A stretch of DNA of 5,558 bases from Firmicutes bacterium UBA1426 (GTDB lineage Bacteria; Bacillota; Clostridia; Peptostreptococcales; Anaerovoracaceae). This document shows, one piece after another, positions 1 to 5,152 of this stretch. The translations under genes were made by a program, and so were the position numbers. The stretch covers positions 14,741-20,298 of the forward strand of contig DCUA01000233.1 in assembly GCA_002329675.1 (NCBI GenBank). The letters are read 5' to 3'. Under the pieces are notes generated by a model. It ran no database searches, was not told the DNA's origin, and saw only the letters and a program-made list of their open reading frames with translations. Each line of letters begins with the position of its first letter. Within the stretch, counting starts at the first letter, position 1.

Positions 1-24
1 CACTAACCCCGTCCCCCTGTCACT
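1..24. repeat. Possible fragment of a dispersed palindromic (REP/RAYT-like) repeat
   Basis: The first bases, ending at the cmk stop codon, read CCCCGTCCCCCTGTCACT on the plus strand, which is AGTGACAGGGGGACGGGG on the minus strand. From memory, strings of the form GTGACAGGGGGACGG recur in many Firmicutes genomes as arms of palindromic repeats, some associated with Y1 (RAYT-type) transposases. Only one arm lies in the window, so neither the palindrome nor the copy number can be seen. It could also be an ordinary intergenic C-rich stretch. Confidence 0.3.
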
Positions 25-680
25 TAATTTTTGTTTATATAGTTCAGAATGAATTGGGTTACCTGCTCGCCATTCATGTTCGTGGTGTCTATCTCAATTG
101 CATCCTCCGCCTTCCTGAGAGGATTCAATGGCCGGACAGTGTCATTATGATCTCTGGTTATGATGTCTGCCTCCACATCTGCCAGTTCTGCTTCCTGCCC
201 TTTCTCTTTCAGCTCCAGCCACCTTCTTCTGGCTCTTTCCGAAACCGTTGCCGTAAGATAAAACTTATATTTCGCATTTGGAAAGACATTGGTTCCGATG
301 TCTCTTCCATCCATAATGACGCTCTTTTCCTCACCCATAGCCCTCTGCAAAGCCACAAGCTTTTCCCTGACCTCAGGAAATGCGGAGGCGTCTGATGCCA
401 TTTTCGAAATCTCCGGCGTTCGTATCGCCTGGCTGATCACTTCCCCATCCAGAATGGTCTCCCCCTGGCGGAAATCTATATGTGTCCTATCCAGCATTGC
501 CTTCAGGGCATCCCTTTGATCAAGGGAAATCCCTTCCCGCAACATTTTATAGCCCACCGCGCGGTACATAGCCCCTGTGTCGATATAATCGATATTCAGG
601 GCCGCTGCCAGCATCTTCGCGATCGTACTCTTTCCCGCTCCGGAAGGGCCGTCGATCGCGATCTGAAAAACTTGCGCCAT
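24..680 (-). CDS. cmk: Cytidylate kinase (CMP/dCMP kinase)
   Basis: This cytoplasmic enzyme transfers phosphate from ATP to CMP or dCMP, giving CDP/dCDP for nucleic acid and lipid precursor synthesis. The 218-residue protein has the usual bacterial Cmk length. It shows the Walker A loop GPSGAGKS at residues 11-18, the substrate-side motif DTGAMYR at 34-40, the family motif DGRDIGT at 124-130, and the basic lid region with R176, D177, D180 and R183. The C-terminal block around AEDAIEID (191-198) is also typical. The ATG directly follows the nrdR stop, and the likely ribosome site AAAGGA (691-696) lies inside the 3' end of nrdR, so the two genes are probably translationally coupled. No terminator is visible after the stop within the few bases left. 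The identification is firm. Confidence 0.96.
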   Translation of the reverse strand: MAQVFQIAIDGPSGAGKSTIAKMLAAALNIDYIDTGAMYRAVGYKMLREGISLDQRDALKAMLDRTHIDFRQGETILDGEVISQAIRTPEISKMASDASAFPEVREKLVALQRAMGEEKSVIMDGRDIGTNVFPNAKYKFYLTATVSERARRRWLELKEKGQEAELADVEADIITRDHNDTVRPLNPLRKAEDAIEIDTTNMNGEQVTQFILNYINKN

Positions 681-1148
681 CTATTTCTTTTCCTTTCCGC
701 TCTTCAGGAGTTTTTCAATCTCTGCAGCAAAGGTGTTCACGTCTGTAAACTGTCGATAGACGGATGCAAAACGAACGTAAGCCACTTCATCCAACTCCTT
801 CAGGTGTTCCATGATCACCTCACCAATCACCTTGCTTTCGATTTCTTTTTCCATCATATTGTTCAGGCCGCGTTCGATGTCGTTCACGATCTTCTCAATA
901 TCTGCTATAGGGACAGGCCGCTTTTCACAGGCTTTCAGTATACCGTTAAGTACTTTACTGCGATCAAAGGCTTCTCTGCTCCCATCCTTTTTGATCACCA
1001 TAAAGAATACTTCCTCTACCTTTTCATAAGTAGTGAATCGCTTTCCGCAATTGTCGCATTCTCTGCGTCGACGGATGGCATGTCCTTCCTCAGTGGGCCT
1101 TGAATCAATGACTCGTGTGTCGTTGGTTTCGCAAAAAGGGCATTTCAT
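681..1148 (-). CDS. nrdR: Transcriptional repressor NrdR
   Basis: NrdR represses ribonucleotide reductase genes by binding paired NrdR boxes, and it senses ATP/dATP. The 155-residue protein matches the family's usual length. It begins MKCPFC and has an N-terminal zinc ribbon with C3, C6, C31 and C34, including the basic stretch RRRREC before the second Cys pair. An ATP-cone domain follows at about residues 49-139 ([17 protein letters not shown], then [12 protein letters not shown] at 123-134). The ATG is preceded by GGGAGG (1156-1161), 7 bases upstream. It sits 39 bases after the ylmC-like gene and immediately before cmk, suggesting one transcript. No ribonucleotide reductase gene is in the window, so its targets lie elsewhere. 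The lysine-rich C-terminal tail is variable in this family. Confidence 0.97.
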   Translation of the reverse strand: MKCPFCETNDTRVIDSRPTEEGHAIRRRRECDNCGKRFTTYEKVEEVFFMVIKKDGSREAFDRSKVLNGILKACEKRPVPIADIEKIVNDIERGLNNMMEKEIESKVIGEVIMEHLKELDEVAYVRFASVYRQFTDVNTFAAEIEKLLKSGKEKK

Positions 1149-1187
1149 TTGATGTCCTCCCTAGCATTGCTGCAACTACTGTATCAC

Positions 1188-1487
1188 CTATTCTTCGGAT
1201 TCGTCTATTCGATTATTATAAACCATATCAACGGGGGCATGCAAGCTGTTTCCCGCCGGCACATCCACGAGTACCACGTCCTGCCCTATCCTTTTCACAT
1301 CCTTCCAGCGTATCACCGTATCCTCATCCCTGCCAAAGAAGCTGAACATCCGTCGCTCTGCAGGCACCACAATACCTTCTACAGTGCCTTTCTGCAGGTC
1401 GATTTCCATATCGTCTACAAAGCCCATGCTTCTGCCATCATAGATATTGATGACTTCTTTATCCCTGATATCCTGTGTACTGATCAA
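1188..1487 (-). CDS. YlmC/YmxH family sporulation protein (PRC-barrel)
   Basis: This small soluble protein has a PRC-barrel-like fold. The family is widespread in spore-forming Firmicutes and is annotated as sporulation-related, but its molecular role is not established. Family signature blocks are KEVINIYDGRSMGFVDDMEIDL near the N-terminus (split here by its core GRSMGFVDD), then VEGIVVPAERR, FFGRDEDTVIRW and QDVVLVDV. The start chosen is the TTG at 1487, giving 99 residues beginning (M)ISTQDIRDKEV. That codon has a perfect GGAGGTGA ribosome site 5 bases upstream, and family members begin about a dozen residues before the conserved KEVIN. A longer reading to an ATG at 1538 adds 17 residues unlike the family and would translate through the ribosome site. 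In Clostridia this gene commonly sits beside nrdR, as here. The acidic tail DESEE is unremarkable. Confidence 0.85.
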   Translation of the reverse strand: MISTQDIRDKEVINIYDGRSMGFVDDMEIDLQKGTVEGIVVPAERRMFSFFGRDEDTVIRWKDVKRIGQDVVLVDVPAGNSLHAPVDMVYNNRIDESEE

Positions 1488-1492
1488 CCGAA

Positions 1493-1500
1493 TCACCTCC
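1493..1500 (-). promoter_or_regulatory. Ribosome binding site that fixes the TTG start of the ylmC-like gene
   Basis: On the minus strand this reads GGAGGTGA, a near-perfect anti-16S match, followed by TTCGG and then the TTG codon at 1487-1485. The 5-base spacing is good, and it argues for TTG initiation rather than the upstream in-frame ATG at 1538. Confidence 0.75.
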
Positions 1501-1599
1501 ACAATATACAATATGACAAGCCTCCTCTGGTCATACATAATTCTTCACTTGTACGAAACTAATTAATATTCAGATCTCTCTGATCATTGCCAGGAAAGG

Positions 1600-1649
1600 G
1601 GGATTATCCCTTGCAGTAATGGGTATCTATAGTAGCAATACGGATATCC
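1600..1649. promoter_or_regulatory. Pair of related palindromes, possible operator, upstream of wrbA
   Basis: GGGAT-T-ATCCC at 1600-1610 is a perfect 11-base inverted repeat around one central base. GGATATCC at 1642-1649 is a perfect 8-base palindrome sharing the same GGAT...ATCC arms. They start about 41-42 bases apart, near four helical turns, and lie 24-74 bases before the wrbA ATG. This arrangement fits a dimeric repressor binding on one DNA face, but short palindromes arise by chance and no regulator is identified. Confidence 0.25.
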
Positions 1650-1673
1650 TAAGTCGAAAGGAGTGTTAATACC

Positions 1674-2285
1674 ATGACCAATATAAAATTTGCTGTGATT
1701 TTTTACAGTATGACCGGCATCAACCTGCAAATGGCCAAATGGGCAGCTGAAGCCGGGAAGGAGGCAGGAGCGGAGGTTCGCTTGTTGAAAGTTAACGAAC
1801 CAACTCCTCAGGAAGTCATTGAAAAGAATCCGGCCTGGAAAGCAACCGTTGATGCATCAAAGGATATTAAAGAAGCTACTTCCGAAGACCTTGAATGGGC
1901 TGATGCTGTCATATTCAGCGTACCTACCAGGTTTGGCAATGTAGCTGCTCAGATGAAAGCCTTCATAGACAGACAAGGTGGTTTGTGGGCTCAGGGCAAG
2001 CTAATGAATAAGGTAGTCAGCGCAATGTCCTCTGCACAGAACCCTCATGGCGGCCAGGAAGCAACCATTAAATCTCTCTACACCTCTATGATGCACTGGG
2101 GTGCCGTGATTGTTCCTCCGGGATATACAGATCCGACTATATTTACAGCTGGCGGAAATCCTTATGGAACCTCAGTAACGCAAGGGCAGGATGGAAAAAT
2201 GGTGGAGGATGTGAAGGATGCGGTTTTCCATCAGGCAAAAAGAACCGTTCAGGTAGCCCACTGGCTCAAGAAGGGAAAAGAATAA
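1674..2285 (+). CDS. wrbA: WrbA-like NAD(P)H:quinone oxidoreductase (flavodoxin-like fold)
   Basis: WrbA proteins are cytoplasmic FMN enzymes that reduce quinones by two electrons using NAD(P)H, avoiding semiquinone formation. The 203-residue length matches the family. The FMN-phosphate loop is YSMTGINLQMAKWA at residues 11-24, where many WrbA proteins have a GH dipeptide at the GI position. The isoalloxazine-binding loop PTRFGN is at 84-89, followed by a conserved MKAFIDRQGGLW (94-105). The WrbA-specific SSAQNPHGGQEAT (119-131, H125) and GGNPYGTS (160-167) are present and separate it from short flavodoxins. The ATG at 1674 has AAAGGAG 10 bases upstream. The gene stands alone, divergent from the ylmC-like gene and convergent with the EET-type cluster. 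A broader name, flavodoxin family NAD(P)H-dependent oxidoreductase, would also be safe. Confidence 0.88.
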   Translation: MTNIKFAVIFYSMTGINLQMAKWAAEAGKEAGAEVRLLKVNEPTPQEVIEKNPAWKATVDASKDIKEATSEDLEWADAVIFSVPTRFGNVAAQMKAFIDRQGGLWAQGKLMNKVVSAMSSAQNPHGGQEATIKSLYTSMMHWGAVIVPPGYTDPTIFTAGGNPYGTSVTQGQDGKMVEDVKDAVFHQAKRTVQVAHWLKKGKE

Positions 2286-2317
2286 TTCAATTCTTATATT
2301 GATGAAGCCAATATTAT

Positions 2318-2374
2318 AAAAGCAGATACCTTTTAGGTGGTCATATTTCACCACTTCAAAAGGTATCTGCTTTT
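2318..2374. terminator. Long bidirectional terminator hairpin between wrbA and apbE
   Basis: The outer arms AAAAGCAGATACCTTTT (2318-2334) and AAAAGGTATCTGCTTTT (2358-2374) are perfectly complementary. The inner arms AGGTGGT (2335-2341) and ACCACTT (2350-2356) pair with one G-U, leaving a single bulged C2357 and the 8-base loop 2342-2349. This makes a stem of about 24 pairs. A T-run (2371-2375) follows on the plus strand, and the A-run at 2318-2321 gives a T-run on the minus strand. It begins 33 bases past the wrbA stop and lies 15 bases beyond the apbE stop, so it can end both convergent transcripts. Confidence 0.92.
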
Positions 2375-2388
2375 TGTGTGCTATGTTT

Positions 2389-3429
2389 CTATTCTTTCAA
2401 TAATACCTCGAAGCCGCTACTGTACTTCGTACTACCGTCAGGAAACACCCAGACAGCTTCCGTGTCAGGGAGCCCCTCAATGTATGAGTGCCCGTCTTCA
2501 TAAGGCATATTGTAAATCATTGTAGACAGGGCATCTGCCATACCTGAATCCTGGCAGATAATGGTCACGGCAGTAAAGTATTCTGCAGGCATCAGGGTTT
2601 CCGGGTCAATAATATGATGATAGCGCTTTCCATCCACAGTGTAATACCGGATATAGTCTCCGCTGGTAACCAGGGATTTATCCGTGATCTCCACCGTATA
2701 AAGATCCGCACTCCCTCTATCGGGATTTTGAACACCGATGCTCCAAAGCTGCTTATCTTCACCTTTGTAGCCGAAGGAACGCACATTTCCGCCTACGCTT
2801 ATCAGTCCATCCGTAAATCCTTGCTCCATGATGTATTTGCTCACCTGCTCTACCGCATAGCCTTTTGCTATACCACCCACATCCAGCCTCATTTCCGGGT
2901 CCGCAAGGTAGACAGTGTTATTTTCTTCATCAATTATCATATCTTCAATATTCACATGATCTGCTGCAGACCTGAGGAGATCCATAGGCGGAACTTCAGC
3001 GATCTCCGGATCCTCCGTGCCTGCCTCTCTGTAGTCGTGCCAGATTTTCAAAACTGCACCCAGTGCAACATTCATCCTTCCTTCTGAGAAGGCATAAGCC
3101 TCCCGGGAAAAAAGCAACAGATCAATAATACGTTGATCTACCTTTACAGGCTGGATCCCCGCATTATCGTTGATCGTCTTTATATTGTTCACACCCTCAT
3201 AATCATTGTAGATATCATAGAGTTGATGGTAGATCTCCAGCTCATCATGGATCTGTTGAACGTATTCGCCGAAGGCTTCTTTACTGTGGGAGTACCCGAT
3301 TATCCGGGTCGCTGTGTCAAACAGCTGAAGAAACTCTCCCTCGTAGCGCTTTTTCTCCGGACCCCCGCAAGCGGTGAGATTTAATACCATAAACAGGGTG
3401 ATAATTATTGCAATGGATTTTCTAATCAA
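2389..3429 (-). CDS. fmnB: FAD:protein FMN transferase lipoprotein (ApbE/FmnB type)
   Basis: ApbE enzymes cleave FAD and attach FMN covalently to Thr or Ser of extracytosolic redox proteins. The 346-residue protein has an N-terminal lipoprotein signal with lipobox LTAC ending at C21, placing it on the outer face of the membrane. Family motifs are FDTATRI (37-43), LDVGGIAKGYAVEQ (182-195), ISVGGNVRSFG (210-220), VTSGDYIRYY (254-263), HHIIDPETLMPA (271-282) and SGMADALST (295-303), whose D299 and T303 occupy the usual metal-binding positions. The start is a TTG at 3429 with AGGAG 8 bases upstream. It follows the PplA-like lipoprotein, its probable substrate, as in Gram-positive EET loci where this gene is called fmnB. 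Chemistry is confident; the symbol rests on context. Confidence 0.93.
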   Translation of the reverse strand: MIRKSIAIIITLFMVLNLTACGGPEKKRYEGEFLQLFDTATRIIGYSHSKEAFGEYVQQIHDELEIYHQLYDIYNDYEGVNNIKTINDNAGIQPVKVDQRIIDLLLFSREAYAFSEGRMNVALGAVLKIWHDYREAGTEDPEIAEVPPMDLLRSAADHVNIEDMIIDEENNTVYLADPEMRLDVGGIAKGYAVEQVSKYIMEQGFTDGLISVGGNVRSFGYKGEDKQLWSIGVQNPDRGSADLYTVEITDKSLVTSGDYIRYYTVDGKRYHHIIDPETLMPAEYFTAVTIICQDSGMADALSTMIYNMPYEDGHSYIEGLPDTEAVWVFPDGSTKYSSGFEVLLKE

Positions 3430-3437
3430 CTTTTAAA

Positions 3438-3442
3438 CTCCT
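3438..3442 (-). promoter_or_regulatory. Ribosome binding site for the TTG-started apbE/fmnB gene
   Basis: The minus strand reads AGGAG, then TTTAAAAG (8 bases), then TTG ATT AGA AAA. No ATG occurs in frame ahead of the hydrophobic signal peptide. The next in-frame ATG is codon 14, inside that signal, so TTG is the credible start. The site follows the intercistronic hairpin by only a few bases. Confidence 0.75.
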
Positions 3443-3447
3443 AAAAG

Positions 3448-3475
3448 CCGAGAGGTAGACTCGTCTACCCCTCGG
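3448..3475 (-). terminator. Intercistronic hairpin between the pplA-like gene and apbE (attenuator or stabiliser)
   Basis: The arms CCGAG (3448-3452) and CTCGG (3471-3475) pair, as do GGTAGA (3454-3459) and TCTACC (3464-3469). There is one A/C mismatch and a CTCG loop (3460-3463). Reading leftward, the stem is followed by CTTTTAGGAG, a short four-T run that merges into the apbE ribosome site. It lies 30 bases past the pplA-like stop. It could be a leaky terminator that lowers apbE expression, or a 3' stabilising stem for the lipoprotein message; the T-run is short for a full terminator. Confidence 0.6.
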
Positions 3476-3504
3476 TGTTTGTCAGATCATACTATTTGGT
3501 TTAC

Positions 3505-4551
3505 TTATTTTGCAAATTCGTATGCTTTTGCAACATTGCTCATGAAAGGTCCGATGTGTACGGTTACGGAAGCTGCAAGATCTGTATCAGCAGCAACGCC
3601 ATCCTCAGTCAAAGCGATTCCCTGAACTTCGTCAACGGTCTTTCCGATCACGTATGCAGCGAATGCAGCTGCCTGCTCATCCCACTCTTTGCCGATTCCG
3701 GAGGCCTTTGCCATACCGTAGTCAGGGCCCAACTCGTTCTTTGTTTTGAATGCTGCGGTCACGTCGGATGTAATTTTGCCTTCTTTCGAGAAGTTGATGT
3801 TGATCTGGGAAGCATCGATGATGCAGCTTGTAACAACACCGTCAGCGTCGAAAGTTACTACAGCATAGTTCGAGTAAGCCTGAGCAAGACCATCTTCATC
3901 GCCGGCATCCTTGGATTTGTCAATGGTGGTCACAACGCCGATTCCCAGTTTGTCATCAGCAGAAGCACCCAGGTCCTTTGCGTTGGCAACAGCCATCTCA
4001 ATACCCTTTACATAATCGTTGATCTTAATGGTTACGGAAGCAGAGAGATCAGCATCTGTGGGAACGCCTTCTTCTGTTACAGCAATACCCTTAACTTCTT
4101 CAACAGTCTTTCCGATCACATACTGTGCCAGGGTGTTTGCCTGCTCATTCCACTCTTTGCCGAGGGAAGATGCTTTAGCCATGCCGTATGCCGGACCCAT
4201 TTCCTGCTTTCCGGGGAAAACAGTGTCAAGGGGAGTAACGATTTTGCCATCTTTTGAGAAATTGATCTTTGTCTGAGCGTGGTCGATGGCTACGTTGGTG
4301 AGAACGCCGTTCTCATCTACAGTAACTGCTACAATTGTGGAATCCGCCTGAGCGAGACCATCTGCATCTCCTGCGTCAGCTGATTTTGCAGCTTTGGAAA
4401 TAACGGCATAACCGGTCTTTACTGCCTCACCAGCTACTGGTGTTTCAGGGGTTTCCGGATCTTCAACGGGAGGTGTAGTGTCCCCGCCGCAAGCAGCAAA
4501 AGCAAAGACTGCTAATGCCAGAACTAATACCAATGCAAGTTTCTTTTTCAT
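3505..4551 (-). CDS. pplA: PplA-like lipoprotein with two tandem FMN-binding-type domains
   Basis: This 348-residue surface lipoprotein is the probable electron-carrying partner of the downstream ApbE. It has a KKK start, a hydrophobic signal and a lipobox ending at C21 (FAAC, with an unusual F at -3). An acidic, Pro/Thr-rich tether at about 24-44 follows, then two homologous domains at roughly 47-192 and 203-348. They align without gaps at an offset of exactly 156 residues and are about half identical by eye. Each has DGLAQA, INFSK(D/E)GKI, GKEW and YVIGKTV. Each ends in a flavinylation-like motif, D166-ADLSASVT-174 and D322-TDLAASVT-330, where S172 and S328 occupy the usual acceptor place in the ApbE consensus. 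GGAGG (4558-4562) sits 6 bases before the ATG. The symbol is by analogy with Listeria PplA; FMN attachment is inferred. Confidence 0.85.
   Translation of the reverse strand: MKKKLALVLVLALAVFAFAACGGDTTPPVEDPETPETPVAGEAVKTGYAVISKAAKSADAGDADGLAQADSTIVAVTVDENGVLTNVAIDHAQTKINFSKDGKIVTPLDTVFPGKQEMGPAYGMAKASSLGKEWNEQANTLAQYVIGKTVEEVKGIAVTEEGVPTDADLSASVTIKINDYVKGIEMAVANAKDLGASADDKLGIGVVTTIDKSKDAGDEDGLAQAYSNYAVVTFDADGVVTSCIIDASQININFSKEGKITSDVTAAFKTKNELGPDYGMAKASGIGKEWDEQAAAFAAYVIGKTVDEVQGIALTEDGVAADTDLAASVTVHIGPFMSNVAKAYEFAK
3508..3945 (-). repeat. Second copy of the internal 156-residue repeat in the PplA-like gene
   Basis: This stretch encodes residues 203-348, aligned without gaps to 47-192. It differs from the first copy in carrying the lone C243, in having A326 in place of S170 before the candidate acceptor, and in a divergent C-terminal helix. 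The protein ends 18 residues after the T330 of the second motif. Confidence 0.85.
3976..4413 (-). repeat. First copy of the internal 156-residue repeat in the PplA-like gene
   Basis: This stretch encodes residues 47-192 and is the in-frame partner of 3508-3945, at a 468-base period. Conserved anchors are G65, N97, G131 and S172 against G221, N253, G287 and S328. The DNA copies have diverged well beyond synonymous change, so this is an old domain duplication, not a recent tandem repeat or an assembly artefact. Confidence 0.85.
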
Positions 4552-4583
4552 TCTTCTCCTCCGAAAAATAAAGTTTTTTTATA

Positions 4584-5123
4584 TCATACCAGCCTTTTGA
4601 GAGCCGGCATAATAAACCGCAATAACGTCGATGTTACAATCCCTGCGATGACTCCTGAAATCAGAAGTACCGGTAAATAGGGCAATATATTCATACCCGT
4701 GTACAGCAGGATTATAACAAGGAACTGTCCAATATTATGGGACACCGCCCCGAAGATGCTTATGCTCAAATAGGATATTTTCTCTCGAAACACAACCAGG
4801 AGCAACAGCATCACTGTTATGGATAGTATACCCCCGGAAAGGCTCAATGCTCCCGCAATAATACCTCTGGTAATAAATACAAATCCACCTTTCAAAACAG
4901 CGATCAGATAAGCTTGCTTTTTGCCAAGAAAGAACAAGGCATACATCACTGCAATGTTGGATAATCCAAACTTTACGCCGGGTACAGCAATAGGAAGCGG
5001 CGGCATCATGTTCTCCACAAGGGATAACACTAATGCAACAGCAAATATCATTGCCGCCAATACCATGCTCTGTGTTTTGCTAAGGTTCCCAAGTGGGTCC
5101 CGTTCTACTGTATACTCAGCCAT
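4584..5123 (-). CDS. eetB: Gx transporter family membrane protein (EetB-like, ECF S-component-like)
   Basis: This 179-residue integral membrane protein belongs to the Gx transporter family, often labelled heptaprenyl diphosphate synthase component I in databases. A short polar N-terminus (1-18) is followed by about six hydrophobic segments, near 19-37, 52-66, 70-90, 96-112, 117-142 and 147-170. Recognisable blocks are PGVKFGLSNIAVMYALFFLG (48-67), AYLIAVLKGG (71-80), GALSLSGGILS (91-101) and FGAVSHNIGQF (124-134). In Listeria the equivalent EetB is needed for EET and is thought to work as an ECF substrate-binding subunit supplying flavin to the outside, where FmnB uses it. The location 29 bases after eetA and 32 before the PplA-like gene supports that role. 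The ribosome site is weak (GGGAAG). In other neighbourhoods such proteins are linked to quinone or polyprenyl synthesis. Confidence 0.85.
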   Translation of the reverse strand: MAEYTVERDPLGNLSKTQSMVLAAMIFAVALVLSLVENMMPPLPIAVPGVKFGLSNIAVMYALFFLGKKQAYLIAVLKGGFVFITRGIIAGALSLSGGILSITVMLLLLVVFREKISYLSISIFGAVSHNIGQFLVIILLYTGMNILPYLPVLLISGVIAGIVTSTLLRFIMPALKRLV

Positions 5124-5152
5124 TTGCTTCTTCCCGTTTCGAGTACTCTGTA

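Larger units (their letters stand above)
1488..1673. other. Divergent intergenic region between the ylmC-like gene and wrbA
   Basis: This 186-base region must hold the promoters for both divergent genes. I found no well-spaced -35/-10 pair for either direction that I would defend; TTGCAG (1611-1616) and TATAGT (1628-1633) are too close together to form one sigma-A promoter. It contains two related palindromes described separately. The wrbA ribosome site AAAGGAG lies at 1657-1663, 10 bases before the ATG. No small ORF with a credible ribosome site was seen. Confidence 0.6.

Noticed and set aside
480..1103. A 207-residue plus-strand open frame over nrdR and cmk
   Set aside because: It lies wholly opposite two confidently identified genes, crosses their boundary, and has no recognisable motif.
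1502..1511. CAATATACAA, a partial match to an NrdR box ahead of the ylmC-nrdR-cmk cluster
   Set aside because: NrdR normally binds two boxes about three helical turns apart. No partner was seen at that distance, and the match lacks the conserved terminal G.
1507..1516. Minus-strand CATATTGTA, resembling a sigma-K -10 element (CATAnnnTA)
   Set aside because: There is no AC at the proper upstream distance, and transcription from it would start inside or past the ribosome binding site of the ylmC-like gene.
1488..1538. An upstream ATG extending the ylmC-like protein by 17 residues
   Set aside because: The added residues do not resemble the family N-terminus, and the extension would overlap the strong GGAGGTGA site that serves the TTG start.
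3475..4257. A 260-residue plus-strand open frame opposite the PplA-like gene
   Set aside because: It is antisense to a well-supported lipoprotein gene with a clear ribosome site, signal peptide and internal repeat. Its composition is Cys/Ser-rich without a domain, and it shows the same repeat only because it mirrors the real gene.
4489..4551. A peptide pheromone encoded in the PplA-like signal peptide, as proposed for Listeria
   Set aside because: The hydrophobic signal is rich in Ala, Leu and Val like most lipoprotein signals. Nothing in it points specifically to a pheromone, and no receptor or exporter gene is present.
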